From: an uncultured Ruminococcus sp.
Lineage (GTDB): Bacteria; Bacillota; Clostridia; Oscillospirales; Ruminococcaceae
Assembly: GCF_937915125.1 (NCBI RefSeq)
Contig: NZ_CALDMP010000098.1
Span: 79,306-143,305 of the forward strand
Reading direction: 5' to 3'
Length of the DNA stretch: 64,000 bases
Positions 40,306-48,757 of the stretch are shown piece after piece. The notes under the pieces were generated by a model. It saw only the letters and a list, made by a program, of their open reading frames with translations, ran no database searches and was not told the DNA's origin. A program made the translations under genes and the position numbers. Position 1 is the first letter of the stretch. Each line of letters starts with the position of its first letter.

Positions 40306-41217
40306 TCACCCCTGCCACGGCTCCGCATACACCGAATCCACGCCGAGATATTCCTCCAGCGTCAGGTCATATTTCTGTATTTCCCTTGCCGTTTCCACGC
40401 CCACATACCGGACGTGCCACGGTTCGTACTTATAGCCGGTGATCGACTCTTTCCCCTTTGGGAAACGAATGATAAAACCATATTCGGCACAGTGCTCCCC
40501 AAGCCAAGCCGCTTCGGGCGTTTCGCTGAATGCATCGTCAATGGTATTACAGTCAATGGTCAGCCCCGTCTGGTGCTCGGAATGTCCCGGGCGTGCCGAA
40601 AAGGTATCCGCCTTTTCCCAGCCGTACAATTCACAGTAGTTGTTGTAGATCTGCACCTGATAGGCATAGTCCCGGAAATCGGAGCCGTCATAGATGTTCA
40701 GTCCCTCTGCCGCCGCCCCATTGCAGAGCTGTTCAAATGCCGCTTCTGCTATAGGCTGTAAGCCGGGATCGTAATTCTCCGGGAGACCGTAGGACTTGTT
40801 GACAATCAGAATGCCGTCCACATAGGTGCAGCCGTCCCGTTCTTCCAGTCGGCGCACTGCCAGCTGAATGCATTCCTCCTGCGAGGTCAGCAGACAAGTC
40901 CCCTGTGTTTTGCCTGTGACAACGCCGTTTTTGTCCACATCTGCAACGGCATTGTCACTGGTCTCCCAGTGGGCGCTGGTGTCCAGCTGCACCGTTTCGC
41001 CCTCCAGCACTGCCAGAAATCTGTCCGGCTCTGTGTGCGTTCCATTGGCTTTTGCGTTTGCCGCAATGAGACCATCGCCAGGCGTTCCCGACTGATTGTG
41101 TGCATTTGGCACAAACAGCAGCCAGACCGCAAAGATCAGCACGCCCAGGCAGATCACCAGAGAAGTCCAGCCGATCCCCTTGGAAAGTTTCGGGTTCCAT
41201 TGTCTTGCCATTTTCAT
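40306..41217 (-). CDS. D-alanyl-D-alanine carboxypeptidase, VanY/M15B type
   Basis: 303 residues. One N-terminal membrane anchor (about 15-38), a short Big2-like beta segment (SDNAVADVDKNGVVTGKTQG) and the M15B peptidase domain with zinc ligands in GHSEHQTGLTIDC and EPWHVRYVG. It trims the terminal D-Ala of peptidoglycan stems outside the membrane; no vanA-type ligase is nearby, so a housekeeping wall role is more likely than vancomycin resistance. AAGGA lies 5 bases before ATG. Confidence 0.9.
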   Translation of the reverse strand: MKMARQWNPKLSKGIGWTSLVICLGVLIFAVWLLFVPNAHNQSGTPGDGLIAANAKANGTHTEPDRFLAVLEGETVQLDTSAHWETSDNAVADVDKNGVVTGKTQGTCLLTSQEECIQLAVRRLEERDGCTYVDGILIVNKSYGLPENYDPGLQPIAEAAFEQLCNGAAAEGLNIYDGSDFRDYAYQVQIYNNYCELYGWEKADTFSARPGHSEHQTGLTIDCNTIDDAFSETPEAAWLGEHCAEYGFIIRFPKGKESITGYKYEPWHVRYVGVETAREIQKYDLTLEEYLGVDSVYAEPWQG

Positions 41218-41365
41218 TCACGTCCTTATTCTCATAGGGATTAGTATAATATTGCCCCATTGATCAACACATATAAAGACAACGCAAAAACAGCACACCG
41301 CACACCCGACAGAACAACGGTTACGCATATCTGTTCAGGACAGCGGTATGCCGTCATGGGTTATT

Positions 41366-41537
41366 GGCAACACCGCACAAAGAGCGCCTGTCGGCTTTGC
41401 ACGTCATATGCTTGCATATTTTCCGTCATATTTCACAAAAATGCTCGTGAATACACAAAGTATTCACTGCGCTTTTTGTTTCATCTGACAAAAAATCTGA
41501 CAGCGCATCTGACGCACAATCTTTGTGCGGTATTGCC
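41366..41537. mobile_element. MITE-like element, copy C (172 bp)
   Basis: Reverse orientation relative to copy B. 18-bp inverted ends and TATT duplicated on both sides (41362-41365, 41538-41541). Its last base is part of the TAG stop of the LRR gene to its right. Fills most of the 319-bp gap. Confidence 0.92.
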
Positions 41538-43225
41538 TATTCTTTTGTATCAGACGTATCCTGGGGCTTTTCCGCATCCGCATGGCCAAAGGAATGGGTC
41601 ATGCTGTGGGACAGGGTCTGGTCATAGGTGACGATCTCCGGTGCCGCTTCCTCCTCGTCCTCGTCAACAATGCTGCGATAGCCGTCGTCGAATTCCTCGT
41701 CCTCCTGCGTCTCTGCATTTCGCTGGGAAAGGGGCGTTTTCTGGACTTCCTTTGCCTCACGCAGTGCCAGCTTTTCCTCGGCAGTCATCATGCTGTGACG
41801 CACGATCCGTACTGCCACAAAAATCACTACTAACACAGCCGCCGCAAGTACTACCCAGAACACAAGCCCTGCCCAGTTGAAATTCACAGACTTGAAGTTC
41901 AGGTCTACCTCGCAATTTTTCACATAATCTGTTGCGGCACCGGTATAGCCCATAAGCAGAAACCCATCCAGCGCCTTTACCTGCATGGCATCGCCGGACT
42001 CCGATTCCACGAAGACAATATCCTCGCTGGTGTCGCCATCCTCCGGTGAAGTACAGCCGAAGGCGTATGCACCGATGCTGGAAACACGCTTTGGCAGCTG
42101 TACCTCCATGAGATTATCGCAGCAGAAAAAGGCGTAGTCACCGATTTCCAGGTTCTCTCCCTCGCCGCCGTCCTCCTTGTCCGCACCGGCAAAAGTCACC
42201 GAAGTCAGCCCGGTGCAGTCTGCAAAGGCAGTGGTGCCGATGGTTGTGACGCTTTCCGGAATGGTCAGAGAAGTCAGACCACTGCAAAAGTCAAATGCCA
42301 TTTCGCCGATGTACTGCAAGTCCTCATCCAAAGTCACCTGCTGCAAATTCGATGCCGTGAAAAACGCACCGGCATAGACTACCAGAACGCCGTCCGGCAC
42401 AGTGAATACCGTATCCGCACGCCCGGCAGGATACAGATAGAGAATGCTCTTTTCTGTATTGTAAAGCACGTTGTCCGCAACAGTGTAGGCAGGGTTGCCT
42501 TCCTCTACGGTTATTTCCTGAAGCCCGGGACACGCCACAAAGGACATGGCACCGATATTCTCCAGATTCTTCGGAATATGAAATTCTTGCAGGGAAAGAC
42601 AGGCATAGAAAGAATAACCGCCCAGTTCCGTCACCTTTTCGGGAATGGAAATGGATTCCAGGGCAGTGCAGTAATAGAACACCTGATCGCCCATGATCTC
42701 CAAAGTATCCGGCAGTTCCAGGCTGGTTAGCGCAGAACAGTATCCAAACGCCATATCACCGATAGAAGTGACTGCATTGCCCAGGTTCAGTTCTGTCAGT
42801 CCGGAACAGCCGAAGAACGTACCGCTTTCGATTTCTGTGACCGCATCCGGAAGAGTCAGCGATGTCAGACCAGTACAGCCATAAAATGCACCTGTTCCGA
42901 TCTCCGTCACTGTATTTGGAATCGCCACCGCCTGAAGCGCGTCACAGTTTGCAAAAGCCTCTTCACCGATGGAGACCACGTCATATCCATCGATCTCCGG
43001 CATAATACTGATATGTGTAGCAGATGCGGTACACCCGGTCACCGATACCTCTGTACCGTTCAGAATGGTGTATGTCAGAGTACCGTCGTCAAAGGTATTG
43101 GAACCGGACGCTGTCTCCTCCGCCAGAACCGAACCCGCCGGTGCCAGCAGACATGCGGAAAGCACAGCGGCAGCCGCTGCCGCCATCCACCGTCCCAGTC
43201 GGGTGAAATGATCACGATGCTTCAT
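41537..43225 (-). CDS. LRR (BspA-type) protein with C-terminal membrane anchor (TM1)
   Basis: 562 residues. Signal peptide (about 1-35, ending SVLA), LRR_5 repeats from about 60 to 440, a membrane helix at about 455-478 (GLVFWVVLAAAVLVVIFVAV) and an 80-residue cytoplasmic tail that is first basic, then acidic (DEEFDDGYRSIVDEDEEE). GGAAAGGAATATAGAAAC precedes ATG. Last gene of a three-gene LRR operon. No dockerin. Confidence 0.88.
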   Translation of the reverse strand: MKHRDHFTRLGRWMAAAAAAVLSACLLAPAGSVLAEETASGSNTFDDGTLTYTILNGTEVSVTGCTASATHISIMPEIDGYDVVSIGEEAFANCDALQAVAIPNTVTEIGTGAFYGCTGLTSLTLPDAVTEIESGTFFGCSGLTELNLGNAVTSIGDMAFGYCSALTSLELPDTLEIMGDQVFYYCTALESISIPEKVTELGGYSFYACLSLQEFHIPKNLENIGAMSFVACPGLQEITVEEGNPAYTVADNVLYNTEKSILYLYPAGRADTVFTVPDGVLVVYAGAFFTASNLQQVTLDEDLQYIGEMAFDFCSGLTSLTIPESVTTIGTTAFADCTGLTSVTFAGADKEDGGEGENLEIGDYAFFCCDNLMEVQLPKRVSSIGAYAFGCTSPEDGDTSEDIVFVESESGDAMQVKALDGFLLMGYTGAATDYVKNCEVDLNFKSVNFNWAGLVFWVVLAAAVLVVIFVAVRIVRHSMMTAEEKLALREAKEVQKTPLSQRNAETQEDEEFDDGYRSIVDEDEEEAAPEIVTYDQTLSHSMTHSFGHADAEKPQDTSDTKE

Positions 43226-43260
43226 GTTTCTATATTCCTTTCCATTGGGCGTCCCCGCCG

Positions 43261-44754
43261 TCAGAATTTCTTTGCCTTCTTTTTTCCCTTGGACTGCTCT
43301 GCCGCATGACGGCTCGTGGGTCGGATGCGGTTCCGATGCCGGTGCACCAGCACCAATACCACAATGAGCACTGCCGCCCCAAGAACAACCGCCCCTGCAA
43401 TGATCCACCCCACATAGGAGCCGGATTTCCAGCTGCGCATGTATGCAGTCACAGCACTGCTGCCCTGGTTGTGCACCTCCAGCAGGTCGATCCGTTCGTA
43501 CTCACTGCTGTCCGATGCAGTGGAGGGGGTATAGTACCCCAGCGCCTGGTCACCGATGTCCGTAATACTGGACGGCAGGGTCAGATCCAGCAGCGCCACA
43601 CAATTGTAAAAGCACTGGTCGCCCAGGGATGTGACGCCCTCCGGGATATGGATCTCCTTCAGCGCTGCACAGGAATAAAAGCAGTGGTTGCCCAGCGTTT
43701 TCAGCGTAGACGGCAGCGTCACCTGTTCCATTGCCATGCAGTAGGCAAAAGCAGCGCCTTTCAGTTCCGTCACACCCTCGGGCACAATCACTTCCTTCAG
43801 GCTGGTGCAGTAATAAAAGCAATCCTCACCAATGGAGGTAACACTGCCCAGATCGATCTGCTCCAGCGCTGTGGTGCCGATAAAGCTCCAGTCCGCCAGA
43901 GCCGCACACGTTTCCGGTACCGTATAGGAAGTTTCCGTCCGTGCCTGGGGATAGCGAATCAGCGTAGTGCCGTCTGCGGTGAACAGTACCCCATCCTGCG
44001 CCATATAGGACGGGTTTTTTTCTGCCACAGTAATTTCCGCCAGCGCCTGGCAGCCGTCAAAAACATACACACCCAGTTCTGTACAGGTGGACGGCAGTGC
44101 AGCCCCAGTCAGTGCCTGGCAGTTCTGAAAGGCATAGTCGCCGATCTTCTCCAGTCCCTCAGGCAGGTTGATCTCCGCCAGCGTGGTACAGCTGTAAAAC
44201 GTCTCGTTCCCGATCTCCCGCACCGTGTCCGGCAGTTCCAGATACGGCAGATAGCCGCAATCATAAAAGAGCGCATCCGGAAGCACTGTCAGGGTGGATG
44301 GCAGCTGTACCTCGCTGAGCATGGAACAGGATTCAAAAGCACCCTTTCCCATCTCCGTCAGGCCCTCCGGCAAAGTCACCGTACAGAGCATGGCGCAGGA
44401 AGAAAAGGCACTCTCCCCGATCTTTGTCACGCCCACCGGCACTTCGATGGAGGTCAGAAAGCCACAGCTCATAAATGCCGCATCGCCGATCTCCGTCACA
44501 GGCTTTCCGTCGATCTCAGTGGGAATCTGTGCGGCTGTGGCTGCCGTGTCACAAGAAGTGATGGTAATGCCGCTCTCGTTTTCCCGATAGGTGAACACAT
44601 CATATGCAGCATCCTTGGAAGTATCCACGGCAATGCCGCTCTCTTCCTCCGCAGTGCTGTTCGCTCCATCCAGTGCCCCACACGGCAGTGCCAATGTCGC
44701 ACAGCACACAGCGGCTGTCAGAAAGCTCCACCAGAGTCTGCCTGTTCTCTTCAT
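43261..44754 (-). CDS. LRR (BspA-type) protein with C-terminal membrane anchor (TM2)
   Basis: 497 residues. Signal peptide, LRR_5 repeats with SCSMLSEVQLPSTLTVLPDA-type units to about 420, then a membrane helix (WIIAGAVVLGAAVLIVVLVL) and a short strongly basic tail ending KGKKKAKKF. Start overlaps the stop of the upstream gene by 4 bp; AGAGGAAAC precedes ATG. 35 bp before TM1. Confidence 0.88.
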   Translation of the reverse strand: MKRTGRLWWSFLTAAVCCATLALPCGALDGANSTAEEESGIAVDTSKDAAYDVFTYRENESGITITSCDTAATAAQIPTEIDGKPVTEIGDAAFMSCGFLTSIEVPVGVTKIGESAFSSCAMLCTVTLPEGLTEMGKGAFESCSMLSEVQLPSTLTVLPDALFYDCGYLPYLELPDTVREIGNETFYSCTTLAEINLPEGLEKIGDYAFQNCQALTGAALPSTCTELGVYVFDGCQALAEITVAEKNPSYMAQDGVLFTADGTTLIRYPQARTETSYTVPETCAALADWSFIGTTALEQIDLGSVTSIGEDCFYYCTSLKEVIVPEGVTELKGAAFAYCMAMEQVTLPSTLKTLGNHCFYSCAALKEIHIPEGVTSLGDQCFYNCVALLDLTLPSSITDIGDQALGYYTPSTASDSSEYERIDLLEVHNQGSSAVTAYMRSWKSGSYVGWIIAGAVVLGAAVLIVVLVLVHRHRNRIRPTSRHAAEQSKGKKKAKKF

Positions 44755-46064
44755 TCTGTTTCCTCTTTTGCTGCCGGTTCTTCCTCCGGTTCCGGCGTTT
44801 CGTCAGCCTGTGCAGGAACTGCCGCCTGTTCCGGGGATGCTGCCGGCGTTTCCTTCTTTCCCTTTGTCTTTTTTTCTGCTTTTTTCGCCAGCTTTTCGGA
44901 TTTTTTCCCTTTGCCGCCGAAGATGAGCAGCAGACCGCCGATCAGCAGAATCAGTGCTCCTGCGCCCAGCAAGATCCATTTCCCGTACTGCTGCAGCGGA
45001 CTGGTCTCCTTGGTCTCCACCTGTACAGCGTTCTCAGCATCCTCTGATTCCTCCGCTTCTTCCGACATCACGCTGCGGAAAATAAAGCTGTTGGAATAAT
45101 TATTCTCCGAATCCGAATCCGTGCAGTAAGTCTGCGCCTGAGAACCCACTGTGCCGTATACAACGAAGCCGTCTACCGGCGTTTCCATGTCCTCCTCATA
45201 GCCAAAGGCGCAGAAGCCGATAGCGGAAACACTTGCGGGAATGGTCACTTCTTTCATAGCAGTGCCGGCAAATGCCGCCATCTGCACCTCCGTCAGACCA
45301 TCCGGCAGTTCCACCTTTTGCAGATTGGAACATCCGGCAAACGCCGCCGCTTCAATGAGTTCCAGGGAAGCCGGAAGTGTCACTTCGGTCAGTCTGGTGC
45401 AGTAAGCAAAGGCATACTGTCCCATCTCCGTCACCGAGTCCGGCAGTTCCAGAGAATCCAGCGATGCCCAGGCGAATGCCCAGTCGTCCACATACATGAG
45501 GCTGTCCGGGAATGTCATAGAGGTCAGGCTGGTCTGAGCAAATGCCGATGACCAGATCTCCACAACGCCGTCCGGAATGGTATAGGCTGTTTCCGCAGAA
45601 GCCGGGGGATAGAGGATGAGGTCTGTACCGTCTGCGGAAAAGAGTACGCCGTCTGTGACGGAAAAAGCTTCATTTCCGGCTTCCACCGTAATTTTCTCCA
45701 GGGACGAACAGCCGAAAAAGCAGGAATCCTGCATGGTCTCCAGGGTTTCCGGCAGGGTCACCGACACAATGTCCTCGATCTGTGCAAAGCAGCCGCCGCC
45801 CAGATCGGTCACAGTATAGCTGTCCAGCTGTGCAGGAACCGTGACCTCTGTATCACTGCCCACATAGCGGGAGACCGAAGCCGTCCCATCCTCTGTCAGG
45901 GTGTATTCAAAATCGCCGCTGGTAAAGGTCGTCTCCTCACTGCTTTCTTCTCCAAGCGCGTCTGCATCGATCAAGCTGCTTTCCTCCGCAGAAGCCGGCA
46001 TGGCAAATGTCAGGGTCAATGTCATAGCCGCTGCCAGAAACAGCGCAAATTTCTTATGTTTCAT
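44751..46064 (-). CDS. LRR (BspA-type) protein with C-terminal membrane anchor (TM3)
   Basis: 437 residues. Signal peptide ending MPASA, LRR_5 repeats to about 320, membrane helix (ILLGAGALILLIGGLLLIFG), then a Lys-rich stretch and a Pro/Glu/Ala-rich acidic end. ATG at 46064 is preceded by an in-frame TTG that is better spaced from AGAGGA; either could start. 50 bp after glmS, so probably on the glmS transcript. Confidence 0.88.
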   Translation of the reverse strand: MKHKKFALFLAAAMTLTLTFAMPASAEESSLIDADALGEESSEETTFTSGDFEYTLTEDGTASVSRYVGSDTEVTVPAQLDSYTVTDLGGGCFAQIEDIVSVTLPETLETMQDSCFFGCSSLEKITVEAGNEAFSVTDGVLFSADGTDLILYPPASAETAYTIPDGVVEIWSSAFAQTSLTSMTFPDSLMYVDDWAFAWASLDSLELPDSVTEMGQYAFAYCTRLTEVTLPASLELIEAAAFAGCSNLQKVELPDGLTEVQMAAFAGTAMKEVTIPASVSAIGFCAFGYEEDMETPVDGFVVYGTVGSQAQTYCTDSDSENNYSNSFIFRSVMSEEAEESEDAENAVQVETKETSPLQQYGKWILLGAGALILLIGGLLLIFGGKGKKSEKLAKKAEKKTKGKKETPAASPEQAAVPAQADETPEPEEEPAAKEETE

Positions 46065-46114
46065 CAATGTTCTCGTTCCTCTTCTTTCTACACAAAGCTT
46101 ACTCGAAGCTGCCT

Positions 46115-47935
46115 TTATTCCACAGTAACGGACTTCGCCAGATTCCGTGGTTTATCCACATCGTTGCCCTTGAGGACAGATGTATAATAAGCGATCAATT
46201 GCAGGGGCACCACTGCGATCATGGGCATCAGCAGATCGTCAAACTCCGGCAGACCGAATTTCAGATCCACTGCATCCGGATCCACATCATCACTTTCCCG
46301 GCACACCAGGATCACCTTTGCCCCACGTGCTTTTACTTCTTTAATATTGCTGATGGTCTTTTCCTTGAGCGCCTTCTGGGTCGCCACAGCAATGACCGGC
46401 ATATTTTCTGTAATGAGAGAAATGGTGCCGTGCTTCAGTTCCCCAGCCGCATAGGATTCCGAGTGGATGTAGGAGATCTCCTTCAGCTTCAGAGAGCCTT
46501 CCATACTGAGGGCATAGTCCAGTCCACGTCCGATATACAGCAGGCTGTCTGCGGTGATCAGGGAAGATGCAATATACTGCGCCTGTTCCTTATGTTCCAG
46601 AATTCCGGTGATGCTGTCCGGGGTCTCCTGCAACAGTTCCACAAGGCGGCGGCATTCTGTTTCGTCAATTTTTCCCACAGCCAATGCCAGTTCAAAGGCA
46701 AAGAGGTACATCACAGCGATCTGCACCATATACGCCTTTGTGGATGCCACGGCAATTTCCGGTCCGGCGTGGGTGTAGATGAGCATATCTGCCTCCCGGG
46801 CAATGGAGCTGCCCATGGCGTTCACAATGGCAAGGGTCTTTGCACCCAGAGATTTCGCCAGGCGCATTGCCGCCAGACTGTCTGCGGTCTCGCCGGACTG
46901 GGAAATGATGATCACCAGGTCACCCTCCCCTACCAGCGGGTCACGATAGCGGAATTCTGACGCAATATCCACTGTCACCGGCACCCGTGCCAGCTTTTCG
47001 ATGACGTATTTTCCCACTGTGCCGGCGTGCATTGCCGTACCGCAGGCAACCACATGAATGTGATGGAATTCCCGGAGCACCTCCAGGGTAATGCCGCATT
47101 CCTCCAGATTGGGCAGACCGTCCTGGATCCGGGGCAGAATGGTATTGCGGATGGCGGTGGGCTGCTCGTGGATCTCCTTGAGCATAAAGTGGGCATAGCC
47201 GCCCTTTCCGATTGCCTCCACATCCCAGTCAGCGGTTTTCAGTTCCTTTTCCACCGGCTGACCGAATGCATCATAAATATGTACACCGTCTCTGCCCAGC
47301 ACAGCGATCTCCTCGTGCTCCAGCAGGTAATAGTCCCGGGTATATTCCAGGATCGCCGGCACATCCGAGGCAATGAAGCTCTCATCCTCGCCTACGCCGA
47401 CAATAAGAGGGCTTTCGCACCGGACGGCATAGACCTGTTCCGGATGGTCGGCGAAGATGATGCCCAGGGCATAGGAGCCCTCCAGATCACGGACAGTTTC
47501 AGAAATGGTCTGGATGGGGCTGCCGTTATAGCGGTAATCCAGCAGCCTTGCCACAACTTCGGTATCCGTATCGCTGTCAAAGGTCACGCCTTTGGACATG
47601 AGATAGTCTTTCAGTTCCTTGTAGTTCTCAATGATGCCGTTGTGGACAATGGTCACTCTGCCGCCGCTGTGGGGGTGGGAGTTTACATCGGACGGTTCAC
47701 CATGGGTCGCCCACCGGGTGTGTCCGATGCCAACCTGACCGCTGGGTCTGCCCTCCTGTTCCATCCGTTTCTCCAGATCTTTCAGACGACCCTTGGACTT
47801 TGCCACAGTGATCGTATTGTTCTGGAAAACGGCAATGCCGGCGGAGTCATAGCCCCGGTATTCCAGCTTAGAGAGACCGTTCATCAGAACATCTGTACAA
47901 TCCCGTTTTCCCACATATCCAACAATTCCACACAT
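46115..47935 (-). CDS. glmS: Glutamine-fructose-6-phosphate aminotransferase (isomerizing)
   Basis: 606 residues. N-terminal glutaminase domain with Cys2 as nucleophile (MCGIVGYVG), then two SIS domains (IISQSGETADSLAA) and the C-terminal LAKSVTVE tail. Makes glucosamine-6-phosphate for the cell wall. GTGAGG precedes ATG. The 104-nt leader is too short for a glmS ribozyme and shows only a GCATGT...ACATGC hairpin, so control must differ from that of Bacillus. Confidence 0.97.
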   Translation of the reverse strand: MCGIVGYVGKRDCTDVLMNGLSKLEYRGYDSAGIAVFQNNTITVAKSKGRLKDLEKRMEQEGRPSGQVGIGHTRWATHGEPSDVNSHPHSGGRVTIVHNGIIENYKELKDYLMSKGVTFDSDTDTEVVARLLDYRYNGSPIQTISETVRDLEGSYALGIIFADHPEQVYAVRCESPLIVGVGEDESFIASDVPAILEYTRDYYLLEHEEIAVLGRDGVHIYDAFGQPVEKELKTADWDVEAIGKGGYAHFMLKEIHEQPTAIRNTILPRIQDGLPNLEECGITLEVLREFHHIHVVACGTAMHAGTVGKYVIEKLARVPVTVDIASEFRYRDPLVGEGDLVIIISQSGETADSLAAMRLAKSLGAKTLAIVNAMGSSIAREADMLIYTHAGPEIAVASTKAYMVQIAVMYLFAFELALAVGKIDETECRRLVELLQETPDSITGILEHKEQAQYIASSLITADSLLYIGRGLDYALSMEGSLKLKEISYIHSESYAAGELKHGTISLITENMPVIAVATQKALKEKTISNIKEVKARGAKVILVCRESDDVDPDAVDLKFGLPEFDDLLMPMIAVVPLQLIAYYTSVLKGNDVDKPRNLAKSVTVE

Positions 47936-48045
47936 AATCGTGCCTCACTTTCGTTATAGCGCAGCAGAGCATACAGAAAGTCTCCGCTTTCCCTAAAATC
48001 ATATTTTCCTTGCATGTCAAATGCACATGCTGTCACATACTATAG

Positions 48046-48074
48046 ATTATAACATAATGAAAACAAAAATGCAA
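48046..48074 (-). promoter_or_regulatory. glmS promoter
   Basis: TTGCAT (48069-48074), 17 bp, TATAAT (48046-48051). Confidence 0.8.
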
Positions 48075-48142
48075 CTGATTTTTTGGTGAAAATTACGTGA
48101 TTGGGGTGTGCACGGCAGCAGAGAAAACAAAGGACAGTACAA

Positions 48143-48242
48143 TGTAGGCATCACACCCTACAAAGTGTCGTGCAGTATTCGTAACATGAAACGTACGACT
48201 TTGCAGAAAGTGGAGGTGCGGGCGACCATTGGTCGCCCCTAC
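48143..48242. repeat. Two short palindromes
   Basis: GTAGGCATCACACCCTAC (48143-48161 region) and GGGCGACCATTGGTCGCCCC (near 48219-48239). The 480-bp gap between glmS and tRNA-Thr otherwise shows only the two promoters. Confidence 0.65.
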
Positions 48243-48371
48243 ATTGGAACATTCTTGTGTTAAAAACAAAAAAAGACACCGTCTCGAACTTTTGATTAAA
48301 GATACTTATGCATTTTAAAATTCTGTTTTATCATACAAAACTTTCTTTTTCAAAAACATAGGAATATTTGC

Positions 48372-48400
48372 TTGACACTTCGGAAAAGCTGTGATATAAT
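48372..48400 (+). promoter_or_regulatory. tRNA-Thr/tRNA-Tyr promoter
   Basis: TTGACA (48372-48377), 17 bp, TATAAT (48395-48400). Confidence 0.9.
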
Positions 48401-48415
48401 AATTATCGTTGCAGC

Positions 48416-48491
48416 GCTGGTGTAGCTCAGTTGGTAGAGCAGCTGATTTGTAATCAGCAGGTCGGGGGTTCAAGTCCGTCCACCAGCTCCA
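48416..48491 (+). tRNA. tRNA-Thr (TGT)
   Basis: Acceptor GCTGGTG/CACCAGC, anticodon loop TTTGTAA (anticodon TGT), T-loop GGTTCAAGTCC, encoded CCA. Confidence 0.95.
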
Positions 48492-48521
48492 ATTTTCTAC
48501 AAAAACATACATATGTTACAT

Positions 48522-48606
48522 GGGGGAGTTCCCGAGTGGCCAAAGGGGGCAGACTGTAAATCTGTTGCTTCTAGCTTCGATGGTTCGAATCCGTCCTCCC
48601 CCACCA
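48522..48606 (+). tRNA. tRNA-Tyr (GTA)
   Basis: 85 nt with a long variable arm (class II), acceptor GGGGGAG/CTCCCCC, anticodon GTA in ACTGTAAAT, T-loop GGTTCGAATCC, encoded CCA. 30 bp after tRNA-Thr. Confidence 0.95.
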
Positions 48607-48648
48607 AAGAACAGGCAGACTCTTCGGGAGTTTGCCTGTTCTTTTTTT
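48606..48648 (+). terminator. Terminator after tRNA-Tyr
   Basis: AAAGAACAGGCA.ACTC / GAGT..GCCTGTTCTTTTTTT hairpin. Confidence 0.93.
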
Positions 48649-48683
48649 CGATTTCATGTGTATGGCTTGTAGATACCAATAAA

Positions 48684-48729
48684 GGCAACACCGCGCAAAG
48701 AGCGCCTGACGGCTTTGTGCGGTGTTGCC
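48684..48729. mobile_element. MITE-like element, internally deleted copy D (46 bp)
   Basis: Keeps both ends (GGCAACACCGC... and ...GCGGTGTTGCC) and lacks about 126 bp of the middle. TAAA is duplicated on both sides. Lies 28 bp before typA, so it forms a stem in that gene's leader. Confidence 0.88.
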
Positions 48730-48757
48730 TAAAACCATGGGAAAGAGGAAAAGAAAT

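Noticed and set aside
40306..41217. Vancomycin resistance locus
   Set aside because: VanY-type carboxypeptidase alone; no vanH, vanA/B or vanX-like genes and no VanRS pair nearby.
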